From positions 62,001 through 126,000 of the forward strand of contig JACKBX010000004.1 in assembly GCA_020634375.1 (NCBI GenBank): a stretch of 64,000 nucleotides of DNA, read 5' to 3'. Numbering within the stretch: position 1 is the stretch's first letter; every line of letters starts with the position of its first letter. The translations under genes and the position numbers were made by a program. This document shows positions 42,284 through 50,858 of this stretch, one piece after another. This DNA is from Ardenticatenaceae bacterium. Its GTDB lineage: Bacteria > Chloroflexota > Anaerolineae > Promineifilales > Promineifilaceae. A model generated the notes under the pieces. That model had not been told where the DNA came from and made no database searches. It saw only the letters and a list, made by a program, of their open reading frames with translations.

Positions 42284-43702
42284 ATGAACAAAAAACGCCT
42301 GATGAAACAAATGACATGGTTAATGGTTTTGCTGCTGTTGTTAGCAGCTTGCGGCGGCGCTGGCAATGAAGCCGCGCAGGAAAACACGAGCAGCGCTGTC
42401 GAAGAAACGACAACAGAATCATTAGGTAGCCCCGCAGCGGTCGGCAGCGAGCGGGAAGGCAGCGCCCCGCTGGCAACCCCGGCCACCGGCGAAAAAGTCG
42501 TCGATGATCGCGTGGAGGTAGACAGCTACACGACTGTGGAAGAAGAGGCAGCGGAAGAAATCGTCACCGAACTGGCGGCAGAACCGTTAGTTGATGAAGA
42601 TGGAGGCGTACGGGCCGGGGATACGGCCGTTTCCGAAACCGCCCCCTCTGCCGCCCTGGATGTCAGTCAAAACAGCAGCCTCAACGCCGGAGAGGTAGAC
42701 GACAACGCCCAATGGGATGACTACCTGCTGTACCTGCGCGAGTATCAGGGAGCGGCCATCATCCCCGTAGACATCAGCGAGCGCCATCAAATTGTGGTGC
42801 AAGACAGCCAGGGCAATCCCGTATTGGGCGCAATCATCACCATCCAGGCTGATGGGCGAGATGTAGAGACGCTGCGCACGCATAGCGACGGCCGTGCCAA
42901 CTTCTACCCCCGCGCCCTCAACCTCAGCGCCGCACAGTATGATGTCACCGTCACCGTAGCCGGGCAGGCACAAAGTTTCGTCATTCCCGCAGGCGGTTCG
43001 CAGCGCGAATGGATTATCACCCATTCCGCCGCCGATCAACTGCCCGTACAGGCGCGGCTGGATGTGCTCTTTCTTATTGACGCCACCGGCAGCATGTCCG
43101 ATGAAATCAACCAATTAAAAGAGAATATCCGCGCCATCTCCGCACAAATTGATGCCCTGCCCAGCCAGCCCGATGTGCGCTTTGGTATGGTCGCCTACCG
43201 CGACCAGGGCGACGCCTTTGTGACGCAGGTGACGGACTTCACCCCCGACGTGACCGCATTTGCCGCCGATCTCGCCAACCTCTTTGCCGAAGGCGGCGGC
43301 GATTATCCCGAAGACTTGAACGAAGGCTTGGCGCAAGCCATCCACACCCCGGAATGGCGCGTGGACGGCACAGTCAGCCTCATCTTCCTCGTGGCCGACG
43401 CGCCGCCGCACCTGGATTACGGCCAGCAAAATCACTACGCCGCCGAGATGGCCGTCGCCGCCGAGCGCGGCATCAAGATTTACCCCATCGCCAGCAGCGG
43501 GCTGGACAGCCAGGGCGAGTATATTTTCCGGCAGTTGGCACAATTCACGGGCGGCCGTTTCATCTTCCTCACCTACGGCGCATCCGGCCCCGGCAGCACC
43601 GGCACAGAGACCACGTTTGACGTATCCGATTACACAGTTTCTGCTCTGGACACGCTGGTCGTGCGCATTGTGGAAGAAGAACTGGCGTATCTGGCGCGGT
43701 AA
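42284..43702 (+). CDS. von Willebrand factor A domain lipoprotein
   Basis: 472 residues behind TGGAGGAC. Signal peptide with lipobox LLAACG, an acidic low-complexity region (~25-145), a carboxypeptidase-regulatory-like beta domain (~165-235), then a VWA domain with the MIDAS motif DATGSMSDE (DxSxS-like), T and D residues downstream (VADAPPHLD). VWA domains bind ligands through a metal ion. The protein is lipid-anchored outside the membrane; the ligand is unknown. Monocistronic, with an iterated-word repeat just after the stop. Confidence 0.88.
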   Translation: MNKKRLMKQMTWLMVLLLLLAACGGAGNEAAQENTSSAVEETTTESLGSPAAVGSEREGSAPLATPATGEKVVDDRVEVDSYTTVEEEAAEEIVTELAAEPLVDEDGGVRAGDTAVSETAPSAALDVSQNSSLNAGEVDDNAQWDDYLLYLREYQGAAIIPVDISERHQIVVQDSQGNPVLGAIITIQADGRDVETLRTHSDGRANFYPRALNLSAAQYDVTVTVAGQAQSFVIPAGGSQREWIITHSAADQLPVQARLDVLFLIDATGSMSDEINQLKENIRAISAQIDALPSQPDVRFGMVAYRDQGDAFVTQVTDFTPDVTAFAADLANLFAEGGGDYPEDLNEGLAQAIHTPEWRVDGTVSLIFLVADAPPHLDYGQQNHYAAEMAVAAERGIKIYPIASSGLDSQGEYIFRQLAQFTGGRFIFLTYGASGPGSTGTETTFDVSDYTVSALDTLVVRIVEEELAYLAR

Positions 43703-43707
43703 GATTG

Positions 43708-43773
43708 GACGTAAAACGTGAGGGCGTGAAACGTGATGAATTTCTTTTCACGTTTCACGCTTGACGTTTCACG
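43708..43773 (+). repeat. Iterated-word palindrome, word CGTGAAACGTG
   Basis: ACGTAAAACGTGAGGGCGTGAAACGTG faces TTTTCACGTTTCACGCTTGACGTTTCACG in arms separated by a short centre; same word as 8312-8362. It lies between convergent genes and touches the 3' end of the epimerase gene. Confidence 0.75.
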
Positions 43774-44170
43774 CCACTTCATACAACTCCACCAACACCC
43801 CCCCCGTCCCTTTGGGGTGGATGAAGGCATAGCGAGTGTTGTGATGTCCGCTTTGCGGCTCGTCGTTGATCAGGGGCACATTGGCCGCTTTGAGTTGGGC
43901 GAGAGCCGCCTCAATATCATCTACTTCCAAACAAATATGGTGCATTCCAGGGCCACGCTTTTCCAGATAGCGGGCCACACCGCTGCTCTCATCCGTCGGC
44001 TGCAAAATCTCCAGGTTACTCTCACCAATCGGCAAAAAAGCGACCTTCACCGCTTCCGCAGGCACATCTTCCACGCGGGAAACCGGCAATCCCAACGCCT
44101 CCACCCAAAATCCCATAGCCTCATCCAAATCCGGCGCAACAATGGCAATGTGGTTGATTTTTGTAATCAT
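43769..44170 (-). CDS. mce: Methylmalonyl-CoA epimerase
   Basis: 133 residues from ATG 44170 behind CGGAGGATAC; an upstream in-frame ATG at 44203 lies in a repeat and is rejected. VOC-fold protein: KINHIAIVAPDLDEAMGFW start, metal ligands His (INHIAI), Glu (NLEILQP), His (MHHICLEV) and C-terminal Glu (GVLVELYEV). It interconverts (S)- and (R)-methylmalonyl-CoA in propionate or odd-chain fatty acid breakdown. The mutase genes are not in the window. Single gene. Confidence 0.92.
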   Translation of the reverse strand: MITKINHIAIVAPDLDEAMGFWVEALGLPVSRVEDVPAEAVKVAFLPIGESNLEILQPTDESSGVARYLEKRGPGMHHICLEVDDIEAALAQLKAANVPLINDEPQSGHHNTRYAFIHPKGTGGVLVELYEVA

Positions 44171-44172
44171 GT

Positions 44173-44236
44173 ATCCTCCGAAGTGTAGAGATAGAGAACG
44201 CATTACGGCGCACTCTATCTCTATCTCTACACTCTA
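44173..44236 (+). repeat. Iterated-word palindrome, word GTAGAGATAGAGA
   Basis: GTGTAGAGATAGAGA on the left arm faces CTCTATCTCTATCTCTACAC on the right, then CTCTATCTTTC. It lies between the epimerase start and the ABC-F stop. Confidence 0.75.
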
Positions 44237-46111
44237 TCTTTCTGCTATCTCTGATAGTTCGACCCAGCGGGTCATTTTGGTGTCCAGGGTGGTTGTGATT
44301 TCTTGCAGGCGGGCGGCGAGGGTTTGCAGTTGTTCGTAGTCGTTAGCGTGGTGAGAAACGGCCGTTTCCACCACCCCCTGTTCCCCTTCCAACTCTGCAA
44401 TCTCCTGCTCCAATGCCACCAATTCTTGCTGCTCGGCCCAGGTCAGCTTGCGCGGCCGTTCCGCTTTGGGAGCGGGCGGCGGTGCGGCGGCAGCTTTGGG
44501 CGGCGGCGCGGCCTCTTGCTGGCGCAACTGCTGGTAGCTGCTGAAGGGCGCGGGGTATCGGGGTGAGAAACGGCCGTTTTCAAATGTCGCCAAAAAATCC
44601 ACCGTGCGATCCAAAAAATAGCGGTCATGGCTCACGGCAATCACGCAGCCCGCAAACTGATCCAAAAATTCCTCCAACACCGCCAGCGTCTGAATGTCTA
44701 AATCATTCGTTGGTTCATCCAGCAGCAGCACATTGGGCTGCTGCGCCAACACACTCAGCAAATACAGGCGGCGGCGTTCACCCCCGCTCAACGCGCTGAT
44801 TTTGGCCTGCTGCTGTGGCCGAGGGAACAAAAACCACTCCAACATTTGCGCGGCTTCAATGCGTTCGCCAACGGCCGTGCGAATCAACGCCGTCTTGTCC
44901 GCAATAAAATCTAGCACACGGGCATCCTCATCCAAGCCTTGACTGTGTTGATCGTAGTAACCGACGACGGCCGTTTCCCCCCAGGTCACATTACCCGCAT
45001 CCGCCGCCACCTGCCCCGTCAAAATATCCAACAGCGTCGTTTTGCCCACCCCATTCGGCCCAATAATGCCAATACGCTCCCCCGGAGCCAGCACAAAATC
45101 CACATCCGCAAACAAATGCAAATCCCCGTAAGACTTGCCTATCCCTTGCGCTTCCAACACCTTCTTTCCCAGGCGGCGGCTTGCCAGCGCCATCATCACC
45201 CGCTGGTCGCCCCGGTCATATTGAATCTTCTGCAACTCGGCCACACGCTGCTTACGCGCCTTCTGCTTTGTGCCCCGCGCCGTTGGCGCACGATGCACCC
45301 ATTCCAATTCGCGCCGCAGCAATTTGCGCCGCTTCTCCTCCGCCACCGCCAACTGCTCCTGCCGTGCTTCCTGCAACTCCAAATAGCGCGTGTAATTCCC
45401 TGGATAATTCACCAACTGCCGCCGATCCAGTTCCACTATACGGTTCGCCACACGATCCAAAAAATAGCGATCATGCGTCACCATGAGCAAGGAATGGGGC
45501 ACAGTAAGCAAATACTCCTCCAGCCAGGCAATGGTATCGGCATCAATGTGATTGGTTGGCTCATCGAGAATGAGCAAGTCGGCAGGGTCAATGAGTGCCC
45601 GCGCCAGAGCCACACGCTTGCGCTGCCCGCCACTGAGCGTGCCTACCAAAGCATCAAATTCCACAATGCCCAAGCGCGTGAGGATCGCTTTAACGTTGGC
45701 CTCCGCTGCCCATCCTCCAGTACGATCCATTTCATCTGTCAGCGCAGCAAACTGCGCCTGGAGTGCCGTGTTGTGCGGCTGCTGCTGCAACTGTCTATTG
45801 GCCGTTTCATACTTGCGCAAAAGCACCACCTGCGGAGATTGGCTGTCAAAAAGCTGCTGCAAAACAGTGTACTCGTCATTAAGTTGTGGTTCTTGTGCCA
45901 AAAATTGAATACGCACACCACCCCACACAGTAGCTTGTCCAACATCCGGCACTTCCCATCCGGCAATGATACGCAGCAGCGTCGTTTTGCCGCTGCCATT
46001 GATGCCGATCAACCCAATGCGATCGCCTTCATTGATGAGCAAGCCAGCATCTTCAAGCAATGCACGCTCACTATATTGTTTGCTTATATTTTCCAGGGTA
46101 ATTAGATTCAT
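44234..46111 (-). CDS. ABC-F family ATPase (Uup-like)
   Basis: 625 residues. Two ABC ATPase domains without membrane segments. First: Walker A GINGSGKTTLL, signature LSGGQRKRVALA, Walker B LLILDEPTNHID. Second: Walker A GPNGVGKTTLL, signature LSGGERRRLYLL, Walker B VLLLDEPTNDLD. A linker lies between them (~230-310), with basic residues as expected for a ribosome-binding arm, and a C-terminal coiled coil (~545-620) like that of Uup. ABC-F proteins act on the ribosome E site. Resistance function is not implied by the sequence. Promoter expected in 46112-46250, a stretch that also has a GAAAGCGCC/GGCGCTTTC hairpin at 46251-46285. Confidence 0.93.
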   Translation of the reverse strand: MNLITLENISKQYSERALLEDAGLLINEGDRIGLIGINGSGKTTLLRIIAGWEVPDVGQATVWGGVRIQFLAQEPQLNDEYTVLQQLFDSQSPQVVLLRKYETANRQLQQQPHNTALQAQFAALTDEMDRTGGWAAEANVKAILTRLGIVEFDALVGTLSGGQRKRVALARALIDPADLLILDEPTNHIDADTIAWLEEYLLTVPHSLLMVTHDRYFLDRVANRIVELDRRQLVNYPGNYTRYLELQEARQEQLAVAEEKRRKLLRRELEWVHRAPTARGTKQKARKQRVAELQKIQYDRGDQRVMMALASRRLGKKVLEAQGIGKSYGDLHLFADVDFVLAPGERIGIIGPNGVGKTTLLDILTGQVAADAGNVTWGETAVVGYYDQHSQGLDEDARVLDFIADKTALIRTAVGERIEAAQMLEWFLFPRPQQQAKISALSGGERRRLYLLSVLAQQPNVLLLDEPTNDLDIQTLAVLEEFLDQFAGCVIAVSHDRYFLDRTVDFLATFENGRFSPRYPAPFSSYQQLRQQEAAPPPKAAAAPPPAPKAERPRKLTWAEQQELVALEQEIAELEGEQGVVETAVSHHANDYEQLQTLAARLQEITTTLDTKMTRWVELSEIAER

Positions 46112-46299
46112 TCAGGTGAATTATGGCGAAGGAGCAGCAAAGTGTAAAGCTGTTAACAAACTTGCTGTAGTAAGCCTTCCTGTCGATTATGGGAGTAAAA
46201 GGTAGACTTTAGACATTAGATTCTTTTTTCCTCCTTTTTCTCCTCTTCCTAGAAAGCGCCCTGCTCCCCCCGCAAGGCGCTTTCTGCTTTTATACAAAA

Positions 46300-46330
46300 G
46301 GAACCGAGTTTTTCAGAAAAACTCGGTTCC
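46300..46330 (-). terminator. Terminator of mdh
   Basis: GGAACCGAGTTTTTC / GAAAAACTCGGTTCC stem, almost perfect, with TTTTGTATAAAA after it on the minus strand. It lies 33 bases downstream of the mdh stop. Confidence 0.8.
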
Positions 46331-46362
46331 TCTTTCTCAACAAGCTCAATCTTGTAAATGTG

Positions 46363-47349
46363 TTACGAAAGCAAATCCAGAACGAGTGACTTTTCATTAC
46401 GCAGTTCTTCTTGCGTAATCATTACCTTTTCTTTGGCGAAATCGCTCCATTCCAGCCCTTGCACGATGGAATAGTTGCCCGCACCATCATTCACCAACGG
46501 GAACGAGAACAACAAACCGACATCAATGCCGTAGCTGCCATCGGAGGGAACGGCCGCAGAGAACCAGTTATCACCTTCCGTTTTGTACAAGAAACTGCGT
46601 ACCTGGTCGAGCGTGGCATTGGCAGCCGATAACGCAGAAGACTTCCCGCGTGCCTGAATGATAGCCGCGCCGCGCTTTTGTACTGTCGTGATGAACTCGC
46701 CGCGCAGCCATTCATGATCGGTGATCACTTCCATAGCTGGTTTGCCATTGATTTTGGCATTTTCCGCGTCGGGATACTGCGTGGCACTGTGGTTGCCCCA
46801 AATTGTAACTTTACTCACATCTGTGACCTTCACGCCAGCTTTCTGCGCAAGCTGTGCATAGGCGCGGTTCTGGTCAAGGCGGGTAAGAGCGCTGAAGCGT
46901 TCGTTTGGAATGTCAGGAGCATTGTTCATGGCAATCAAACAGTTTGTGTTTGCCGGATTGCCAACCACAACGACACGTACGTCATCGGCGGCTCGCTCGT
47001 TAAGGGCTTGCCCTTGCCCAATGAAAATAGGGCCATTCTCACGGATTAAATCGCCGCGCTCCATCCCCTTGCTGCGCGGTTTTGATCCGACCAGCAGTGC
47101 CCAATTGACACCGTCAAATGCTACTTTGGGATCATCGGTTACAACAACATCGGCCAGTAGCGGAAAGGCACAGTCGTCTAATTCCATTACGACCCCTTCC
47201 AATGCAGGCAAGGCGGGGGTGATTTCCAATAAGTGCAAGGCGACTTTTGTGTCAGGGCCAAACACTTCGCCGTTTAACAAGCGCGGGAGAAGTGAGTACC
47301 CGATTTGCCCGGCGGCACCAGTTACTGCAACTTTAACTATTTTGGACAT
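46363..47349 (-). CDS. mdh: Malate dehydrogenase
   Basis: 328 residues. NAD-binding loop GAAGQIGYSLLPRLL, the substrate and active-site stretches KPRSKGMERGDLI, NPANTNCLIAMNNAP and NHSATQYPD with the catalytic His. This is the cytosolic/glyoxysomal-like bacterial group (GAAGQI…NHS), not the LDH-like one. It oxidises malate to oxaloacetate in the citric acid cycle. Single-gene unit with a strong terminator. One near-match octamer (ACGGCCGC) occurs. Confidence 0.95.
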   Translation of the reverse strand: MSKIVKVAVTGAAGQIGYSLLPRLLNGEVFGPDTKVALHLLEITPALPALEGVVMELDDCAFPLLADVVVTDDPKVAFDGVNWALLVGSKPRSKGMERGDLIRENGPIFIGQGQALNERAADDVRVVVVGNPANTNCLIAMNNAPDIPNERFSALTRLDQNRAYAQLAQKAGVKVTDVSKVTIWGNHSATQYPDAENAKINGKPAMEVITDHEWLRGEFITTVQKRGAAIIQARGKSSALSAANATLDQVRSFLYKTEGDNWFSAAVPSDGSYGIDVGLLFSFPLVNDGAGNYSIVQGLEWSDFAKEKVMITQEELRNEKSLVLDLLS

Positions 47350-47567
47350 TTCATACTCCTATATTTATACGGTGGCTTCCCCGAATTCAGTGGGTGGGAG
47401 CCGAAGCTTAAGGATTGATAAAGTGGGTTTTCCCTGTTGTTTTCAGGTGCAACAAATCTAGTAGGTATTTGCTCTCAGATGTGCTGCATCTGCTAATAAC
47501 CACTAGAAAACAACCGCTTTTATTATCGTCTAACTGTGGAAACTGGCAAGAAAGACAGCCATTGACT

Positions 47568-48326
47568 TTACCAAAGTTCATGAGGGACTTGCCAGTTGTT
47601 GATCCATTCTTCGCGATCTGGCATATCGCTGGCACATGCGGCCGCACGCACGGCACCTAAAGGAACTGGAACCCGGCGCAGGTCTACACTTAACACACCA
47701 TCAAGCCAGGTAACGATTGTGTACTCTGCCCAGGGTAAAATGCGCGGCGGGCCTTTGAACGGAGTTTGCTTGAATGGCATTCCCACACTGCCAGCATTGA
47801 GAAGTAAGCGGCCTTTATGTTGGCGCAGCATTTGCACATGTGTGTGCCCGCCTACCATAACGGCCGTTTTTACCCCCCTAAGCATTTTCTTCAGTTTCTT
47901 ATTGGGCGTGGTGGCAACGATAATATCCACATTAGAACGTGGCGATCCATGAAAGCAAAAGAGTTTGCTAGCTTGCGGCTGCTCTGGATCCATGATGATC
48001 TCCAGGTGAGGCTGAAAAGTGCGGAGAAAGTCGAAATCTTCTGGTTTCAATTGGTTACGACACCAGGCGGTTGTTACCGTAACCCAAGGCTCATCTGTGT
48101 AACTGCTTAAAAGAGCAGGCTCGACAAGAAAAGCATCATGATTGCCCATAATGCAGTCGCATTTTAAGGCTTGTAAACGCGTGAGCACTTCGCGGGGTTG
48201 TGGCCCCAATGTGGCCGCATCGCCTAAAAAAACGATGCGATCAACATGTTCTTTGTGGATATCGGCCAGGACTGCTTCAAATGAAACTAAATTACCATGA
48301 ATATCCGAGATGAGTGCAACGCGCAT
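47568..48326 (-). CDS. Metallophosphoesterase (YfcE/MJ0936 type)
   Basis: 252 residues. Calcineurin-like phosphoesterase: metal-binding motifs SDIHGN (D, H), FLGDAATLG (D), GNHDAF (N, H), FHGSPR (H) and GGHTHVQM (GHxH). Length and single-domain layout fit the YfcE-like group, often acting on nucleotides or phosphodiesters; the substrate cannot be told. It is cytoplasmic and ends the run of minus-strand genes that follows the RNA methyltransferase, 12 bases downstream of it. Confidence 0.88.
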   Translation of the reverse strand: MRVALISDIHGNLVSFEAVLADIHKEHVDRIVFLGDAATLGPQPREVLTRLQALKCDCIMGNHDAFLVEPALLSSYTDEPWVTVTTAWCRNQLKPEDFDFLRTFQPHLEIIMDPEQPQASKLFCFHGSPRSNVDIIVATTPNKKLKKMLRGVKTAVMVGGHTHVQMLRQHKGRLLLNAGSVGMPFKQTPFKGPPRILPWAEYTIVTWLDGVLSVDLRRVPVPLGAVRAAACASDMPDREEWINNWQVPHELW

Positions 48327-48338
48327 ATTGATTTGCCT

Positions 48339-49157
48339 TTAGGTCAGTTGCCGTTGGCGAACGGCTTCGTAAAGAAGGATGGCAACGGAAATGGACAGGT
48401 TGAGGCTGTCCGCCGTGCCCTGCATGGGAATGCGGACTTGTTGATGAATGCCGGCAAGCCAGGTATTGCTAAGGCCGTAAGCCTCGCTGCCAGCAATGAT
48501 GGCGGTGGGTTGGGCAAGGTCTACTGACGTATACAGGTCGCTTGCTGCTGGAGCAGCAGCTACGATTTGAATTTGGTGTTTGTGTAGCCAGGCAAGAATT
48601 TCGTCGTTGGCGGCAACGGCCGTTCCCACCGAAAACAGCGTGCCCAAACTGGCGCGAATCACATTGGGGTTGTGCAAGTCCGTACTGGGGCCATCGCTGC
48701 TGAGGATCACACCATCCACACCTACGCCATCGGCTGTGCGCAGGATAGCGCCCACATTACCAGGCTTCTCTGCGCCTTCAATGACGACCAATAAAGGTGT
48801 GGCTGATAATGTCAGATTATCCAGTGATGTATTCAAATAAGGAATGGTGACGAGCAGCCCGCCACTGTCCCCACGATAGGCCATCTTTGCAAAGACGGCC
48901 GTTGTCACTTCATACAATTGAGTATCATTTTGTTGGGCGAGGGCGTGCAGACGGGCAACGGCCGTTTCGGCCTCCCCTGGCAGCAGTTCTGGACAAATGA
49001 ATGCCTCTTGTGGCGTGATACCATGCTGCAAAGCGCGAGACACCTCGCGCACACCCTCGACGATTGTGAGGCGAACATGGTCCCGATAGCGACGTTGATT
49101 GAGCTTGGTGACGTGTTTGATACGGCCGTTTTGCAAACTGGTGATACGGACAGACAT
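48339..49157 (-). CDS. TrmH/SpoU-type RNA 2'-O-methyltransferase
   Basis: 272 residues. SpoU methyltransferase with the trefoil-knot motifs: IEGAEKPGNVGAILRTAD (motif 1), IIAGSEAYGLSN (motif 2) and IPMQGTADSLNLSISVAILLYE (motif 3). An N-terminal substrate-binding domain begins ITSLQNGRIKHVTKLNQRRYR and has VEGVREVSRAL. It uses S-adenosylmethionine to methylate a ribose in rRNA or tRNA; the exact position is not visible. It precedes the metallophosphoesterase and follows a 172-residue unknown protein by 20 bases, so all three are probably one operon. Confidence 0.9.
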   Translation of the reverse strand: MSVRITSLQNGRIKHVTKLNQRRYRDHVRLTIVEGVREVSRALQHGITPQEAFICPELLPGEAETAVARLHALAQQNDTQLYEVTTAVFAKMAYRGDSGGLLVTIPYLNTSLDNLTLSATPLLVVIEGAEKPGNVGAILRTADGVGVDGVILSSDGPSTDLHNPNVIRASLGTLFSVGTAVAANDEILAWLHKHQIQIVAAAPAASDLYTSVDLAQPTAIIAGSEAYGLSNTWLAGIHQQVRIPMQGTADSLNLSISVAILLYEAVRQRQLT

Positions 49158-49177
49158 AGCCCTTGCGGCCCAATCTC

Positions 49178-49696
49178 CTACTCTGCGCTAGGAGAGAGCA
49201 TAATAAAACCCAACGAATCCTGTTCCCGACGTGATAACGCCTGATGATAGCGTTTCGTAAAAAATTCTACGATTTGCAAGAATACAGCCTCAAAAAACGG
49301 ATCTAGCGCCTCCCGCTGGTTCTCGTGTATCTTGATTTCCCGGCCCTGCGGCCCTAACTTCACAATAAAATAGGGCCCCATCTTTTTGATGAAAAAGCTC
49401 ATCACAAAAGAAACTGGATTGCTAAATCCCCCCTCATAAGCCGTCAATTCCACGCCAAAATGCCAAAACGACTCCTCATTCATGCGCATCGCTCCGGCCA
49501 GGGCATAAAATTTATTGTTCGGGTCTAATTCTTCACCTAAAGGGATATAACTGATCTCTTGATCATGCGGCCATTCAAAATATTCGATCATGCCGTAGAT
49601 GAGATCACGAGCAAAGTCCTGGCATTCCTTCTCATAAGCAAGAAATGCGCGGCGAGATTTGCTGTATGCCGTACAAACCTCTTCAAATTTAGACAT
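49178..49696 (-). CDS. Unknown soluble protein
   Basis: 172 residues; ATG 49696 follows AAGGAGCAAGGA-like sequence. No signal peptide or membrane segment. Helical N-terminus (CQDFARDLIYGMIEYFEW), then beta-rich middle (WHFGVELTAYEGG, SFVMSFFIKKMGPYFIVKLG), then a helix. I do not recognise the family; the layout looks like a small single-domain protein and not a fragment. Probably co-transcribed with the RNA methyltransferase. Confidence 0.65.
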   Translation of the reverse strand: MSKFEEVCTAYSKSRRAFLAYEKECQDFARDLIYGMIEYFEWPHDQEISYIPLGEELDPNNKFYALAGAMRMNEESFWHFGVELTAYEGGFSNPVSFVMSFFIKKMGPYFIVKLGPQGREIKIHENQREALDPFFEAVFLQIVEFFTKRYHQALSRREQDSLGFIMLSPSAE

Positions 49697-49764
49697 ATCC
49701 TTGCTCCTTCAATTTTGCTAACGTGCAAATCCTTAACTTGCCACTTGCATACTTGCCACTTGCT

Positions 49765-50676
49765 CTACAATCGTGACAATAATGCGTCCAATTCCGCCTG
49801 ACTGACACCAGCCACGCCCAACGGCCGTTTCACACGATCATGGCAATCCGAGCCGCCGGTCATCATCAAGCCATATTTCTGCGCCCACTGCGCCATCAAC
49901 TGCTCATGTTCTGGCGCGTGACCCGGATAATGCACTTCCAGCCCGTCCAACCCTAATAACGCCTCGTCCAAAAATTCTGGCATCAGCGCATCCACAATTT
50001 CGATGGGCGGCAGCACCTCATTATAGAGGCTTTCACCGGGGAAAGAACCAGCCGCCGGATGCGCAAAGACACGCACTAACTGCGGGTATTTGTGCAGCAG
50101 CGGTGTCAATTCGCTGGGGTCAATGCCCGATGGCACATATGAGGGGCTATCATTGCCAATAAGTTGGCTCACTTGCCCGCGATCTAGCCCATGATTTTGG
50201 CTGAGAGCCAGCGCAAAATGGCGGCGGGTGACATTGGGCGCTAACGCTTCAATTTCTTCGGCAGTGAGGCCGCGCTGCAACAGCGGCGCTTTACCGTTTG
50301 GACCAAACTCGTCGTTGATGGCGGCAACGCGGGCACGCACCAATCCACCGCCGCGACCCTGGCTGAAGACGGCCGTTGCCATCTCCCGAAACGCCACATC
50401 CTGCAACAACGCATAAGGGATATACAACAAATAATGCAGCGTCCCCACAAAATCAGGGCGGCGGAAGCGCAGCGAAACCTCCACGCCGGGCACGACGCGA
50501 ATGCCCAATTTCTCACCGGCAGCCAACGCTTCATCCAATCCATTCAGCGTGTCGTGGTCGCTAACGCCAAGCGCCTGCAAACCCAATTCGCAGGCTGCCT
50601 GTACCAGTTCAGTGGGTGTATATTCGCCGTCAGAAGCTGTCGTGTGGTTATGTAGATCGGCGACAAAATGACGCAT
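49765..50676 (-). CDS. PHP-domain phosphoesterase
   Basis: 303 residues from ATG 50676, eight bases behind AAGGAG; the upstream in-frame ATG at 50727 is rejected. PHP metal motifs: DLHNHTTASDG (HxH), GVSDHDTLNGL (DHD), GVEVSLRF (Glu), FAHPAAG (His) and GSDCHD (SDxH). The domain layout matches the TrpH/RNase AM type, which removes nucleoside 3',5'-bisphosphate or 5'-ends of RNA, with an insertion at ~125-170. The true substrate is not proven. An AACTTGCCACTTGCATACTTG word repeat abuts its 3' end (49727-49765). Confidence 0.85.
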   Translation of the reverse strand: MRHFVADLHNHTTASDGEYTPTELVQAACELGLQALGVSDHDTLNGLDEALAAGEKLGIRVVPGVEVSLRFRRPDFVGTLHYLLYIPYALLQDVAFREMATAVFSQGRGGGLVRARVAAINDEFGPNGKAPLLQRGLTAEEIEALAPNVTRRHFALALSQNHGLDRGQVSQLIGNDSPSYVPSGIDPSELTPLLHKYPQLVRVFAHPAAGSFPGESLYNEVLPPIEIVDALMPEFLDEALLGLDGLEVHYPGHAPEHEQLMAQWAQKYGLMMTGGSDCHDRVKRPLGVAGVSQAELDALLSRL

Positions 50677-50778
50677 AATAGATGCTCCTTCAAAAGACAA
50701 ATGCGCCACCCAACAAGGGTGACGCATTCATTAGACCACAAGAATCTAACGGTGCAAGTAACGGCCGTTGCTATAGTG

Positions 50779-50858
50779 ATCAGTATTCAGTTTTCAGTAA
50801 TCAGTAGACTCTGCACAAAGACTGATCACTGACCACTGATTACTGATTACTGACCACC
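50779..50858 (+). repeat. Iterated-word palindrome, word ACTGATTACTGACC
   Basis: CAGTATTCAGTTTTCAGTAATCAG on the left arm faces ACTGATCACTGACCACTGATTACTGATTACTG on the right. The right arm runs into the last codons of moeA. Same family as 7350-7426 and 63345-63377. Confidence 0.75.

Noticed and set aside
44939..46105. 388-codon open frame opposite the ABC-F gene
   Set aside because: The ABC-F motifs on the minus strand are unambiguous. The antisense frame shows only composition-driven Arg/His-rich sequence.
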